This document shows positions 23,426 to 34,913 of a DNA stretch of 64,000 nucleotides, one piece after another (position 1 is the first letter of the stretch; each line of letters begins with the position of its first letter). Source of the stretch: Mimachlamys varia (lineage: Eukaryota > Mollusca > Bivalvia > Pectinida > Pectinidae); NCBI GenBank assembly GCA_947623455.1, contig OX392540.1:29010410-29074409 (forward strand), read 5' to 3'. The notes beneath the pieces are model-generated. The model had not been told where the DNA came from. It ran no database searches and saw only the letters and a list, made by a program, of their open reading frames with translations. The position numbers were made by a program, and so were the translations under genes.

Positions 23426-23942
23426 AATGTGACTGAAACAGGAACCGAGCGAGACGCCGTCCACTGATGCAACTTCTACGGTTACACAGTCTCAGACACT
23501 CCCCACTTTACCCGAACTAGAGGAAGGAGAGCCACCTATTAAAATTAAAAAAGAGACTGATATTTCTGAACGTAAATGTAGTGGTGGTACCTTGGCAGAT
23601 CTGTTCGGTGATGTTTTTGTTACCAAGGTTGAGCCAGCAAAATCATTCATTGAAAAAATTCGAGCAGAAATTGTGTCCTACAAAGAAGAAGACTGTCTTT
23701 CATTGGAATCTGAACAAAGTGATCCTTTGTTGTGGTGGAGGGGAAAGCAAGAGAAATATCCCATACTCTCAAAGTATGCAAAGCAGTTACTTGGCGTTCC
23801 TGCAACCAGTGTTGCTAGTGAGAGAGTATTCTCCACTGCAGGAGATGTTGTAACGGCACAGCGAGCATGTCTCACTGGTGATCAAGTGGACATGCTGGTA
23901 TTTCTTAAGCAGAACATAAATATTCCAGGTGACCTGTTGTAA
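23426..23942 (+). CDS. hAT transposase, exon 3 (dimerisation domain)
   Basis: This exon carries the hAT C-terminal dimerisation domain: DPLLWWRGKQEKYPILSKYA, GVPATSVASERVFSTAG and QVDMLVFLKQN, ending at TAA 23940-23942. The obvious acceptor ctgttttcag (to 23425) puts exon 3 into a frame that stops after 13 codons. The domain frame is reached either with a second cag 16 bases on (exon from 23442) or through a small indel near 23450. The copy may therefore be slightly damaged, although all other landmarks are intact. Confidence 0.85.
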
Positions 23943-24329
23943 TCATATATTTCAGTTGATTGAACTTGATTCACTCAATTGTAACTGGTTGCAGGAATGC
24001 CAAGTAACTGCTTTGATAGTGATAAGTTAATAAGCAGTAAAATATGACCAGTGAACTTAAATTTTCATAACAGTTACAATTCCAGTTGAGTTATTGAAAA
24101 CTTTCATCACAACTTCATAACCTGTTATTTCATGAATATGTGAATGAAGCTTTTATTTTCTTGTTTTTTTTTTCAGGGGACTTCTTTAGTTAATAGAGTT
24201 TATTTTTTAGTGTTTAACTAGTCATATATGAAACTTTCATTATTCTGAAAGTTTTGTAGCCATCAGGAAATACTTGACATACTGTCACATACAGTCATAG
24301 TCTCATACTTTACTAGTCATGATATTTTT

Positions 24330-26470
24330 TTAGGTCATCTGACCCGAAGGGTCAAGATGACCTATTGCCATCATGCTTCGTCCGTCGTCGTCCGCCGTCC
24401 GCCGTCCGTAAACTTTTCCTTTAACAATCTTCTTCTTAGTAACCAAAAGGCTCTAGGTGCTGATATTTGGCCAGTAGGCACCTGGGATTGAGTGCTACAA
24501 AGTTTCCTCATTTCAATGACCTTGACCTGTTTTCAAGGTCACAGGGGTCAAATATGTAAAAACCTTTAACAATCTTCTTCTCAGTAACCAAAAGGTCTAG
24601 GGTAATGATATTTGGCCAGTAGGCACCTGGGATAGAGTGCTACAAAGTTCCTCATATCGATGACCTTGACTAACTTTCAAGGTCACAGGGGTCAAATATG
24701 TAAAAAAGCGTTTGACAATCTTTTCCTCACTAACCAATAGGCTATGGGTGATCATATTTGGCCAGTAGGTACCTGGGATAGAGTGTTCTAAAGTTTCCTC
24801 ATATAAATGACCTTGACCTACTTTCAAGGTCACAGGGGTCAAATATGTTAAAAAATCTACACAACATTATCTAAAGAACTAAATGATCTAGAGCAATGAT
24901 ATTTTTGTATGATATGTAGACCAGCAATGCGAATCTTTTTCTAATATATTGTGTTTAGGTCAAAGGTCAACTTTGAGTGCTGGACGGGGTCAAAGGTTAA
25001 CATGGGTTATAATAGGTAAAAAGCTTTAAGAATCTTCTTCTCAAGTTCCATAAGGCCCAGGGTTCTGATATTTGGCCAGTAGGAACCTGGGATAGAGTGT
25101 TCTAAAGTTTCCTCATATAAATGACCTTGACCTACTTTCAAGGTCACAGGGGTCAAATATGTTAAAAAATCTACACAACATTATCTAAAGAACTAAATGA
25201 TCTAGAGCAATGATATTTTTGTATGATATGTAGACCAGCAATGCGAATCTTTTTCTAATATATTGTGTTTAGGTCAAAGGGCAACTTTGAGTGCTGGACG
25301 GGGTCAAAGGTTAACATGGGTTATAATAGGTAAAAAGCTTTAAGAATCTTCTTCTCAAGTTCCATAAGGCCCAGGGTTCTGATATTTGGCCAGTAGGTAC
25401 CAGGGATGGAGTACTCTAAAGTTTTCTCATATAAATGACCTTGACCTACTTTCAAGGTCACATGGGTCAAATATGTTAAAATATCTACACAACATTATCT
25501 AATGAACCGAATGATCTAGACCGATGATACTTGCATATATTATATGTAGACTGGCAATGCAAATCTTTTTCTGATATATTGTGTTTAGGTCAAAGTTCAA
25601 CTTTAAGCGCTGGACGGGGTCAAAGGTTCACTGGGGCTATAATGGGTAAAAAGTTTTAAGAATCTTCTTCTCAAGTTCCATAAGCCCCAGGGTCCTGATA
25701 TTTGGCCAGTAGGTACCTGGCATGGAGTGCTACAAAGTTTCCGCATATGAATGACCTTGACCTACTTTCAAGGTCACAGGGGTCAAATATGTAAAAATCT
25801 TTAACAATCTTCTTCTCAATAACCAAAAGGCCCTGGGTGCTGATATTTGGCTGGTAGGTACCTGGCATAGTGTGCTATCAAGTTTCCTCATATGAATGAT
25901 CTTGACCCACTTTCAAGGTCACAGAGGTCAAATATGTAAAATCTTTTAACAATCTTCTTCTCGCTAACCAAATCCCCCAGAGTAATATGGTATTTGGCTA
26001 GTAGGTACCTGGGATAGAGTGCTACAAACTTTCCTCATACAATGGACCTCAACCTACTTTCAAGGTCATAGGGGTCAAACATGTAAAAATACCTTTAACA
26101 ATCTTCTCCTCAACAACTTAAAGGCCCTGGGTGTTGATATTTAGCCAGTAGGTACCTCTAATGGAGTGCTACAAAGTTTCCTTGTATGAATGACCTTGAC
26201 CTACTTTCAAGGTCGCAAGGGTAAAACATGTAAAAATCTTTTAACAAACGTCTTCTCGCTTACCAAAAGGCCCTAGGTGCTGATATTTGGCCAATGGGTA
26301 CCTGGGACAGATTGGTGCAAAGATTCCTCATATAGACCTTCACTTATACTTTCAAGGTCACAGGGGTTATAAACATGTATGTAGATATCTTTGAACAACT
26401 TGGCAAAAACAAACACAAATGATATAGATCTTTATAGTCAGATGACCGTTGAGGCCCCTGGGCCTCTTGT
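24330..26470. repeat. Tandem-repeat element inside the hAT 3' region
   Basis: It begins ggtcatctgacccgaagggt and ends near tcagatgacc (about 26440-26449), the complement of its start. Inside, units of about 145-175 bp repeat about a dozen times. Each carries tgatatttggccagtagg, acctgggatagagtgctaca and gaccttgacctactttcaag. A 314-bp higher-order unit is duplicated almost exactly (24781-25094 and 25095-25408). There is a gtccgtcgtcgtccgccgtc run at the left end. It is non-coding and probably a nested non-autonomous element. Confidence 0.9.
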
Positions 26471-26848
26471 TTGTGAAGATACCTTTTATTTTCAACAATG
26501 GAATACTCTGTAGTCAACAGAAGTTACATGTCATACTGTTGTTATTGTACTAGTCCTGATGCTGTGGTTTTGTCTTAATAAAATTGTGTCCCTATAGATT
26601 AGCCATTTTTTATACTAAATAATCCAATAGATAAACAACTGAAAAAAAGAAAAGCCCAGTCTAACATGTGAGGCCATGCTAAGATAAATAGAAGTGTAAA
26701 TATAACACAATAAAGTGAATAAACATGATGAATTAAGGTAGCATAAAATCAATCATGAATCGAATCGAAATTAATCGAATCGAGGTGTCTGAAATCGAAA
26801 TCGAATCGAATCGGTCGTTGGGTGAATCGTTGCAGCTCTAGTTTCAAG

Positions 26849-27535
26849 TGACCTTTTCTAATCGCCTTTTGTCCGTCGTCACCGTGGTGCGTCGTCCGTA
26901 AATAAGTTACATTTTCGACTTCTTCTCAAAAACCCTAAACCAATTTGAATGAAATTTGGCAGGAACCTTCCCTGCTCAGAGATGCACCACAATTGTGAAT
27001 TATGTCTCTGGGGAACCCTTACCGTTAAAAAAAAACCGCATTTTTTCGTTCATTTTTCAAATACCGTATATGGTCCTAACCCTCTAGGGGCTTGCGGGAA
27101 GGGCCAAAAAAGGATCAAATTAGTTAAAATTTCCTAACCCTAACCCTTCAAATGGTCAAATTGGCAAACATTTTAACAATCTTCTTCTCCAGACTCAGAT
27201 ATGCTGGAATTAAATACTATTCACCAATGGAAAGGTCTTAACGTGCTTTATCAAAGTTGTAAATTTCAGGCCCGCCAGACTTCCAGTTTTTCCTTGGGAG
27301 AGGCTGAAGTTTACCATAGTTTATATTGGAAATTGACACATTTGGATATATTTTGTTCATTTTCAGATGGAGATAATTGAAAGTTGGTTGGAATTATAAC
27401 CAGTAATGTAAAAAAAATGTGGTATTTTACTAATTATTTGTCAGGATAGCCTGTTATTTAGCCACATTGTCAACTACAGTCAAAAATACTACTATTGCAG
27501 TATTATGTAATATGATGAAATAACTTCATAACTTC
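26849..27535. other. Older repeat into which the hAT element jumped
   Basis: The sequence tgaccttttctaatcgcctt, then a gtccgtcgtcaccg stretch and atgaaatttggcaggaacct, continues a repeat family broken by the hAT insertion. Nothing coding is recognised. Confidence 0.55.
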
Positions 27536-27537
27536 AT

Positions 27538-28420
27538 AAATTCCAGGTTGACAATATCTTTGTTGAGTTCGGAGGAAAGATTTTCCACCAAACTGTTGGC
27601 ATTCCAATGGGCACTAACTGTGCACCACTTTTGGCTGACTTGTTTTTGTTTTCATACGACGCTGAATTTGTCGAGGGGCTTATCAGGACGGGTAACAAAA
27701 CCTTGCCAAATATTTCAATTTCACTTTCAGGTATATCGACGATGTGTTGTCTATAAACAGCAAGAAGTTTGCTGACCTAGTCGATCGTACTGAATCTACT
27801 AAATTTGAGATTAAAGACACAACATACTCTCCTACATTAGCTTCTTACCTCGATCTTTACTTAAACTATGACAAACACGGGCAACTTACTACTAAGCTGT
27901 ATGATAAACGTGACGATTTCGATTTTCCGATCGTGAACTTTCCCTTTCTTGATAGTAACATCCCCGCTTCTCCATCCTATGGTGTTAACATGTCGCAGTT
28001 GATTCGTTATTCTAGGGCTTGCTCTGAATATCGCGATATTCGTGATAGATGTCGACTGCTGACGAACTACCTTAATGTACGGCACAGGGATTCGAGAAAT
28101 GAAGGTAGATGAAGACTATGGGCAGGTTTTATGGTCGCCATCTTGATATCATCGAGAAATATTCTATATCTTTGTGTGATATGAAGATGGACGTTTTTTA
28201 GTTTGCTTGTTAGTGTTTACTTATAGTGATGACAATGATGACTCTGTTCTCATTTTGAGGATTAATGCTTACTTGGATGTGACCAAGATTTACATGGCGG
28301 GTGTCGTCGATGAAGCAGAAGTCGCTTACTCTTCCGGAACACCTGGTCTTATACTCTTGTGCTTTTACGAGAGTCTCCATGTAAATATTTCCTTTGATCC
28401 TATTTTGCCCCTAGTTTAAT
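27538..28420 (+). pseudogene. Penelope-like reverse transcriptase fragment
   Basis: From VDNIFVEFGGKIFHQTVGIP through MGTNCAPLLADLFLFSY the first frame encodes RT motifs around the fingers-palm junction. One base is lost near 27700, after which RYIDDVLSINSKKFADLVDR (catalytic YIDD) is in the next frame. KLYDKRDDFDFPIVNFPF, MSQLIRYSRAC and RDRCRLLTNYLN follow, then C-terminal debris to 28420. The 5' part is missing. The motifs place it with PLE-type enzymes rather than LTR or LINE ones, but the exact clade is uncertain. Related fragments: 7.0, 37.5, 45.2-46.2 and 57.9 kb. Confidence 0.8.
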
Positions 28421-28424
28421 CGAT

Positions 28425-29750
28425 TTTGAGTTCGGATTATGGTTTTGTTGACGCTTTGGTATTTTTTTTTCAGTTGTCAAGCATGTGTGTTGAAACACAA
28501 TGTCCATTCAATCGGTAATTATACGTAATCACGTGTTTTTCAATGTTTCTTATGGTAATTGTTCCATTGTAAATACCTTATTATCTTGATTAACCGTTAG
28601 GCAATCGTAAGAACTGTCTGGAGAAAGCGAGAGTTTTGATCGTGAGCACTGCATGTGTGTAACTGTATGTATGGCGCCATTTTTGTGAACTCTGGCGTCG
28701 TGACCTCTGATCTGTGACGACGTCATGATCAGTCGGGGTCACGTGTGTGTTTTTCCCCATATGTATTGGAAATGTTGGAGTATTTGATTCGTTGGAGATA
28801 TTGGATTCGCTGGAAGTATTTGGTCGTGAGTCCAAGAGTGAATAACGGTATGGAAGAGTTTAAATTGTGAATAATACGAAATATAGTTGTGTAAATGTTA
28901 AATTAATAAGTATTTTTCATACAGGTGTCAATGAAGAACGTCGGGGTTTGTTTGTGTTCGGCGGGTCTACTTTGCGAGCAAATGGTGTGACACCTTCAAT
29001 CCGTCGGAGTTCGCCAAGTATGGGGATGTTGCCCCGTTGAGCTCGTGCGTTGCCCCATCGATGTTAGCGTTATTTTCAGGGCGTAATAAATCCGTGAGGA
29101 ATTGGAAATTCAGTTGCGGTACGATTTTCACGGGGGAAGGTTGGTTTTGAGCTGCTTGCGGTTAACACACTTTTGGATCGTTCCAGATCAATAGGTAAAG
29201 GGAAGCAACTCGTAGGTTAGGTTAAGGGAATGGACGGGGGATGCAAAGAATTTGTTTACATTATTTATAAATCTTTGCGTACTTTTGGAAGTCTAGACAG
29301 CTGAGTTTGACTTGTGATCCAGCCTAGTGAGCAGACTATATAAATTTCTTGATTCAGTTGATCTTTTTATATTTCTATATTTAAAATAGAGTTGGTATTT
29401 CATTGTAAGTATTGCAATTGCTAATTAGTATCATTGGCACTTGGTTCATTTCTTTTGTATGACTATATTACAGTTCACCTTGGGGGTAGCTAGACTTGTT
29501 GTTCTGTCCTCTACATATATTGGATAGTTCCAATATACAGGGGTCAGGCAAGGTCTATCATATATATCATGAAAGAATTTGAAGATAGACTGTAGATCTA
29601 GAATTAAGTTGCTAGTATTGTTGTTATTATTATCTGTCACTTATTTTTTACTTGGTTCCATAAATAAACGGTAACCGTAAACTTTAAAGGTGTGCGTAAA
29701 CTTAGTTTAAGCTTTCTAGTTCTTATTTAGTTACTTAGAGACAGAATAGA
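28425..29750. other. Unassigned DNA
   Basis: There is a small internal repeat of ggaaatgttggagtattt-like words (28765-28830) and a gacgacgtcatgatc CRE-like palindrome near 28720. No gene is recognised. Confidence 0.5.
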
Positions 29751-29751
29751 T

Positions 29752-29891
29752 GGCACTATGGGTTTTTTTTGCCATGGCAACCACAGGAATGCATCATTCA
29801 AGATGGCCGCCAAGATGATGCAATCGGTCAGCGGCCATCTTGAATGATGCATTCCTGTGGTTGCCATGGCAAAAAAACCCCCATAGATGCC
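29752..29891. repeat. Near-perfect palindrome, arms about 59 bp
   Basis: 29752-29810 (gccatggcaaccacaggaat, gcatcattcaagatggccgc) is repeated as the complement at 29831-29891. Only a length change in the T/A run and two or so mismatches break it. The spacer is 20 bp (29811-29830). Such arms would extrude a long hairpin. Confidence 0.93.
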
Positions 29892-32800
29892 ATCAATAGA
29901 CCATTTGCATAAGCCGCCATTTAATGCAGGGGCGATAATCCGAACCGTGGAAGTCACAAGACACCCGACATTCCACCGCGTAGGCCGTCCAGTGTAAACA
30001 AATCCTTTTTGGCATTTCGAATCATAATAAGATGTCGATAACACACTTAACTTAACTGAAAGTACCTGGGTTAAAGAGTTTTATATCAAGGAGGATTATA
30101 TTTGTAACTGGAAGTCTAAAGAATACGCTTGTAAACATATACGAAGCAGTAGAAACACTCGATCTATCGGTCAACCCAGACTGTCTAAGATATCGCGATC
30201 ATGTCAAGATGGCACCCTAGCTAGCTAGTTATGTTACAGATCTCAATCCGATCTTCTGGTTGTCTTTACAGTTCATTTTACATCTACCTTGTCAATAACA
30301 ATGGTTACAGGATTATGATTGAATGAAGAGTATAGTGAGGTCAACATATTGTACACAGTCGGCAAAATCATATCTGATAGAAAAAAGGCCGAGATTGGAT
30401 GGCCCAACATGTACACGCTTTTAAGACGAGAGCTCTTAACTTTTAAAACTGGAAGTAGTTGATACTCTATTGTGCTAGTCCTATGCATTTGTGTGTTCCA
30501 ATGCTTCTATTTAATGTTTATTAATTTTTTTTACATTTTTTGTTGTTATTGTCAGGAACGTATATGTGACGTCCCTGTTATTGTGGAACATATAAAATGC
30601 CAAATATACGATAATAATTAAGCATGGAATCAGAGAATAAAAGCATAGGAGGTAAGTGGTGTGTGCCAACTACTTCTAGTTTTAGAAATTAAAAAAAATG
30701 AATTTTGATTTTAGGCCTGCTCTCATCTTTTTCAAATTCTCCTTGTTCCTTTTTTCACATTAAAAATCATTTCCTTCATCACTTCTTTACATGTGTTTTT
30801 TATTCATATATCGAACAAACAAAAATTTCCTTCCTTCTATTATACTTTTCCTTTTAGTATCATGTGTGGTCAAAATACAATAAAATAACATTTCATCAAT
30901 AAACATTTATTGCTAAGAAAAAACATATATACAAAAACATTGGTTTTTCATACATAAGAGACATGTAATTTTGATTATTTATATTCATAAAATAAATTAC
31001 TTTTAATTATTTTTATTCATAAAATCATTGAAAATATGTTTTATGAAAATCCAAATGGCATTAGAAATATAGATAAACCTTGTAGAACAAGTATAATTAC
31101 ATGTAACTGACATCTGAATTTTATGCAGAAAAAATATCCCGGACTCATCCCTATTATTTCCATTAGTGTTGACTTACAAACAAAGGGAACCTTGTTGTTT
31201 CGAACTAGTATAACCCGAACACCTGATTTGGTAAGAAGAATTTCATCAGTTCAGGCGAATCTTCACATTTATGTTCAAACTTGCCTAACTCGAATATAGA
31301 TAAAATTTAAGTTTTCAATGTTTCTGCTGTTAATTAACACATTACTCTTTATATAATGTTTTCCCCTTAGACCATCTTCCCTCCTTCTAATCTATGTAAC
31401 TTTGTTTGATTATTATGTATTTTGAGGTAAATTCCTCTTAATATCATGTTTTTTTTAACCAATCAAATGAAATATCCAAAATATGATATAATTTTCATTG
31501 ATTTCAGGTAAAAATTCGTCAACCTATTGCAGAGAAAATAATATTAAACAAAACAGAATGATTTTTTAATTGAATAATGTGAGCTATAGATTGAAATATC
31601 TTAATATTTACATTTAATAGCTTAATTTTATCTATGGAATTGGAAATTCACTAGATTTAGTGGACAAACATATTTCTCTTAATTGCACATACTACCTGTT
31701 AATATCATAATTTTGTCTGACAAATGCAACATGATATAAAGAGAAATGCACTGAACTAGGTTCACTTTCTGCAAGCCTCGAATTTAACACTATATTACTT
31801 GTTATTTGCAAGTAGATATATGAGAATAGCAAGTAGAAATAATGTGCATTGCTTTTTTCAGCAACCACTTAATAAAAATTATGTTGTTTGTAATATGTAA
31901 TTTTCATAATGAAAGAAGCAAAGTAATACACATGATACATGTAAATCACTTTATTCATAACAAAACGCATTTTTGAATATTGAAATTTAGTAGCAAGTCA
32001 AAAGTTTGCTAGTGCAAATTTAGGGTACTTGCTGATTTTAGCAAGTGACATAAACTATTAAATTCAAGGAATACTTTCTGTATAAAAGTTCCTTCACAAT
32101 CTCAATAACACATTCTGTCTTGGGAAACCATTTGGAACACTTCTAATGCTTCCTTCTGCACTGCTCCCTGAATAGCCAACACACTAGAAACTTAAGATCA
32201 TGGAGCATGAAGCACATTCATGTGAAAAATATGTGACTTGCAGAACTCGGTGAAATGACGAAAGTTGTCCCAGTGTTTTGTTGTCATATCCTCGCCTAAG
32301 TCGAAGAAAAGCCAGAGAGTTAAGAGATTTTGGTCTCCCATTATTGGTTACCTTGAAATTTAAGAAGCTTCCTATGATTTATTTGTAATTAATTCTTTTG
32401 GTGAATTTATTCATAATTTTGCTTATTGCAGTTTTAGGAAAGTATAAATATCACAGAAGTAATTTATTATTTCCTACCAAAATCTTTAAATTTCAATTAT
32501 AAAATTGATTTTCATTTCAGAATCCTTTTATGTACATTTGTGTACTAAATGAACTAAATGACATGGCTGAGCATTGATATAAAAATGGAAATGATAGATA
32601 AATATTCTGAGAGAATATTAGAAAATTGTTTTAGATGTGAGAATGATACTTACGTGTATACATGTACTGTGAGAACCACTGTTATCTGAGTGTTGACTTA
32701 CATGTCGGATATAACCGGAAGTGCCGTTTTTGTCGGGTGTTCCCTACATCATTACAAAAATGCCGCTTACGTAATTCAGAAATGCAAATCATCTATTCTC

Positions 32801-33150
32801 TCTGTATTGAAGGAATACACCTTTCTTTTACATTTCTTTTGAATTTTCTTGAGAGTTATCTTTTCAGGTTGTTAAAAAAAGAAAATCGAAAATGCTGCCA
32901 TGGTAAAAGATTGAAGAAAAGTATCTTGAAGATTGTATTAAAAAAATAAAAAACACATGTGATAAGATATTTTGTTTGTTTTATTTTTTGAAAATTATGC
33001 AAAAAAAAAAAAAAAAAATTATGAAATATCTGTAAGTTTTCCAAGGCTTTTTGTATTGAAATGTTCTAGAAAAAAGAAAATAACATCGTAAGTATAAGAA
33101 AGAACAAAAGAGGATATATTGAAAAAAAATCTTTTTCATAAAGAAAATCC
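29892..33150. other. AT-rich DNA, no gene supported
   Basis: 31190-31300 contains an echo (tcgaactagtataacccgaa) of the motif in the 2.2-kb tandem units. A small ATG plus donor (30624-30651) and a minus-strand frame near 32770-32850 were considered and not accepted. Confidence 0.5.
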
Positions 33151-33156
33151 ACTTAC

Positions 33157-33271
33157 CGGCATCATATGTAATGAAATATTTATCATTTCTGTTTGTGTTG
33201 CAGTGGAAACGTGAAAATTGTTTCATATCCTCAGCATTTATTGCAGTCATCTTTGTAGGAATACAACCCAT
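33157..33271 (-). CDS. Possible first coding exon of an unknown host gene
   Basis: On the minus strand gccATGG at 33271 has good initiation context and opens MGCIPTKMTAINAEDMKQFS, then RFHCNTNRNDKYFITYDAG, ending at a consensus donor (ccg|gtaagt). Two ACTTCCGG boxes lie 68-100 bp upstream. A pyrimidine-rich ag at 33317 would alternatively make it an internal exon. A 31-codon frame starting MSEADEDFNVDILRNLALDS lies further upstream (33536-33631, minus) and could belong to the same gene, though its end lacks a convincing donor. No downstream exon was found and no family is recognised. Confidence 0.4.
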
Positions 33272-33338
33272 GGCTTGTTTCGAAAAAATAACATCTAGAA
33301 CCTTCCAGAACGAGGCTGTGAAAATAATTGTAGTCGTA

Positions 33339-33371
33339 ACTTCCGGTCTACTTTCGTTTTGTTACTTCCGG
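33339..33371 (-). promoter_or_regulatory. Paired ETS-like sites
   Basis: ACTTCCGG occurs at 33339-33346 and 33364-33371 (CCGGAAGT on minus). Tandem ETS/GABP boxes are typical of TATA-less housekeeping promoters, and these lie just upstream of the minus-strand exon. Function is inferred. Confidence 0.4.
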
Positions 33372-33379
33372 AATAGAGG

Positions 33380-34880
33380 TTGGGAGAATTTAAACACGTA
33401 AGTGTTTAAATTTTATTTGGATATCTATGTCATTAGATAGTACAAGAAAGATTTTATAGATAGAACTGTTTTAGTAATAACTATTTTTGATATGTAATAT
33501 TTATTTTCCAAATTATGTAAATAAAATAAAAATTATCACACTTTATTGTTTTGAAAAGTGTGAATCTTCAAACTATCCAAAGCGAGGTTGCGGAGAATGT
33601 CAACATTGAAGTCTTCATCTGCTTCAGACATCGTACGTTGTTTATAAGGTTTAAATGTTAAGAAAATATATGTAATAGACCTAGATTGTTTTAATAATAT
33701 TAAATATAATAATATGAAATTTTATTGTAACTCTACATTTAATATTTTAAAGGTATATGTGTACATTGAATGATATGGAATGTTCTCGAAGATTTCTCCA
33801 TTTGCATTTTTCATAGGTGGCGCTATATCATGACGTCACATTTGGAATTTTCTCACGTGAGCGTTTCATTGCAGATCCAGATCTCATCAGGGGAAGCTGT
33901 GAGTATGTATTTGAGAATGAAATTTTGTGATTTTCGCGTGTATTTCTTTACCAAATGTTAGGAAACTTAATTAAAAATATAAATATGGTTTCTCCCCAGT
34001 TTTTTTTTTTTTTTGAAAATAAAAACTGCAAGCAGAAACATGTTTTTACTTTTCTCTCTTACATTTCAGCAAAAAAAAACTTACCCCACATCCATTTTTG
34101 GTCTATGAAATAAATAAAAAAAGTGTAGATTTTTTTCTAACTAAATTTTTATTTTAAACACACATGAAATTAGTAAAAAATACAAATCAACTTAAAACTA
34201 CAAACAATATGTTAATCTAAATTGTCTAAATCTTTTCATATATTAGCATGTTAAAAACACCATATCTGCATGTTAAAATAGCATGTGTTAATTGTAGGGC
34301 TTTTCAGATTGAAATAATTATGCGTGCAACACTGCCATATTTTTTTTCTTCACCTTTTACAGAGGTTTATTGTTAATATCTTGAATTCTGAAAAAATAAA
34401 GTACATGTACACTAATATTCTGACTTAATTTTGATTTTCCTCTTAAAAATGGCATTTTTTCATGAAAAAATTCTATTTTTCACCAATTTCTTCTGGATTC
34501 CTGCAATTATAATAGACAAAATAAGTTCATAAAAATGATAAAATAGTTTTGAATACTTAACAAAAGTTTTAAATCCATTTCTGCCATGAATATCACACAC
34601 AATTCACTGCAAATTACATACAAATAGCACCCATTAATGTGAGCACCATTTTTCAGAACAATGCCAAGGGAGGTAATTTGAAAATGAAAAAGTCAATAAC
34701 CTATATTTTTGATGTCATGAATGCTATAGGGGTCATCCAAGTCAGCATCTGTGATGTCATCAATGCCCACTGATGTCATTATATCACTTGTCTATAGCAA
34801 CACACTTGCAACAATAAACAGTAACTGAATATATGATTCCACCATGAGAACAAGTTGGTACAAAAAAAAGAAGACAAAGC
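33380..34880. other. AT-rich DNA left of the Mutator-like gene
   Basis: Low-complexity T/A runs dominate. A cataggtggcgct motif sits near 33813 and recurs near 59880. No terminal inverted repeat of the Mutator-like element could be placed. Confidence 0.45.
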
Positions 34881-34913
34881 ATTTTGGCTATAAAACTGAA
34901 TAATAGAAAATGT

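Larger units (their letters stand above)
20599..26840 (+). mobile_element. Complete hAT DNA transposon with TIRs and 8-bp TSD
   Basis: The ends are TAGAGGTGCAACGATTCA (20599-20616) and TGAATCGTTGCAGCTCTA (26823-26840), complementary at 17 of 18 bases. Both are flanked by the identical 8-bp duplication GTTTCAAG (20591-20598 and 26841-26848), the size typical of hAT. Subterminal gattcgatt-type motifs occur at both ends (20650-20700, 26750-26820). Inside are a three-exon transposase (20854-23942), a 263-bp inverted-repeat element in intron 2, and 2.1 kb of tandem repeats. The element itself sits in an older repeat: gtcacctgagacgaa-TSD-tgaccttttc. Confidence 0.95.

Noticed and set aside
30624..30651. 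ATG plus GGAG|gtaagt as a plus-strand first exon (MESENKSIG)
   Set aside because: Only nine codons, no upstream promoter evidence beyond a CRE-like half, and no matching downstream exon.
32740..32860. Minus-strand exon ending KVYSFNTERIDDLHF
   Set aside because: The acceptor phase does not fit the donor at 33157 and the acceptor is weak.
33203..33395. Plus-strand exon between ttgtgttgcag and cacgtaagt
   Set aside because: It is complementary to the better supported minus-strand exon; the encoded sequence is hydrophobic and low in conserved features.
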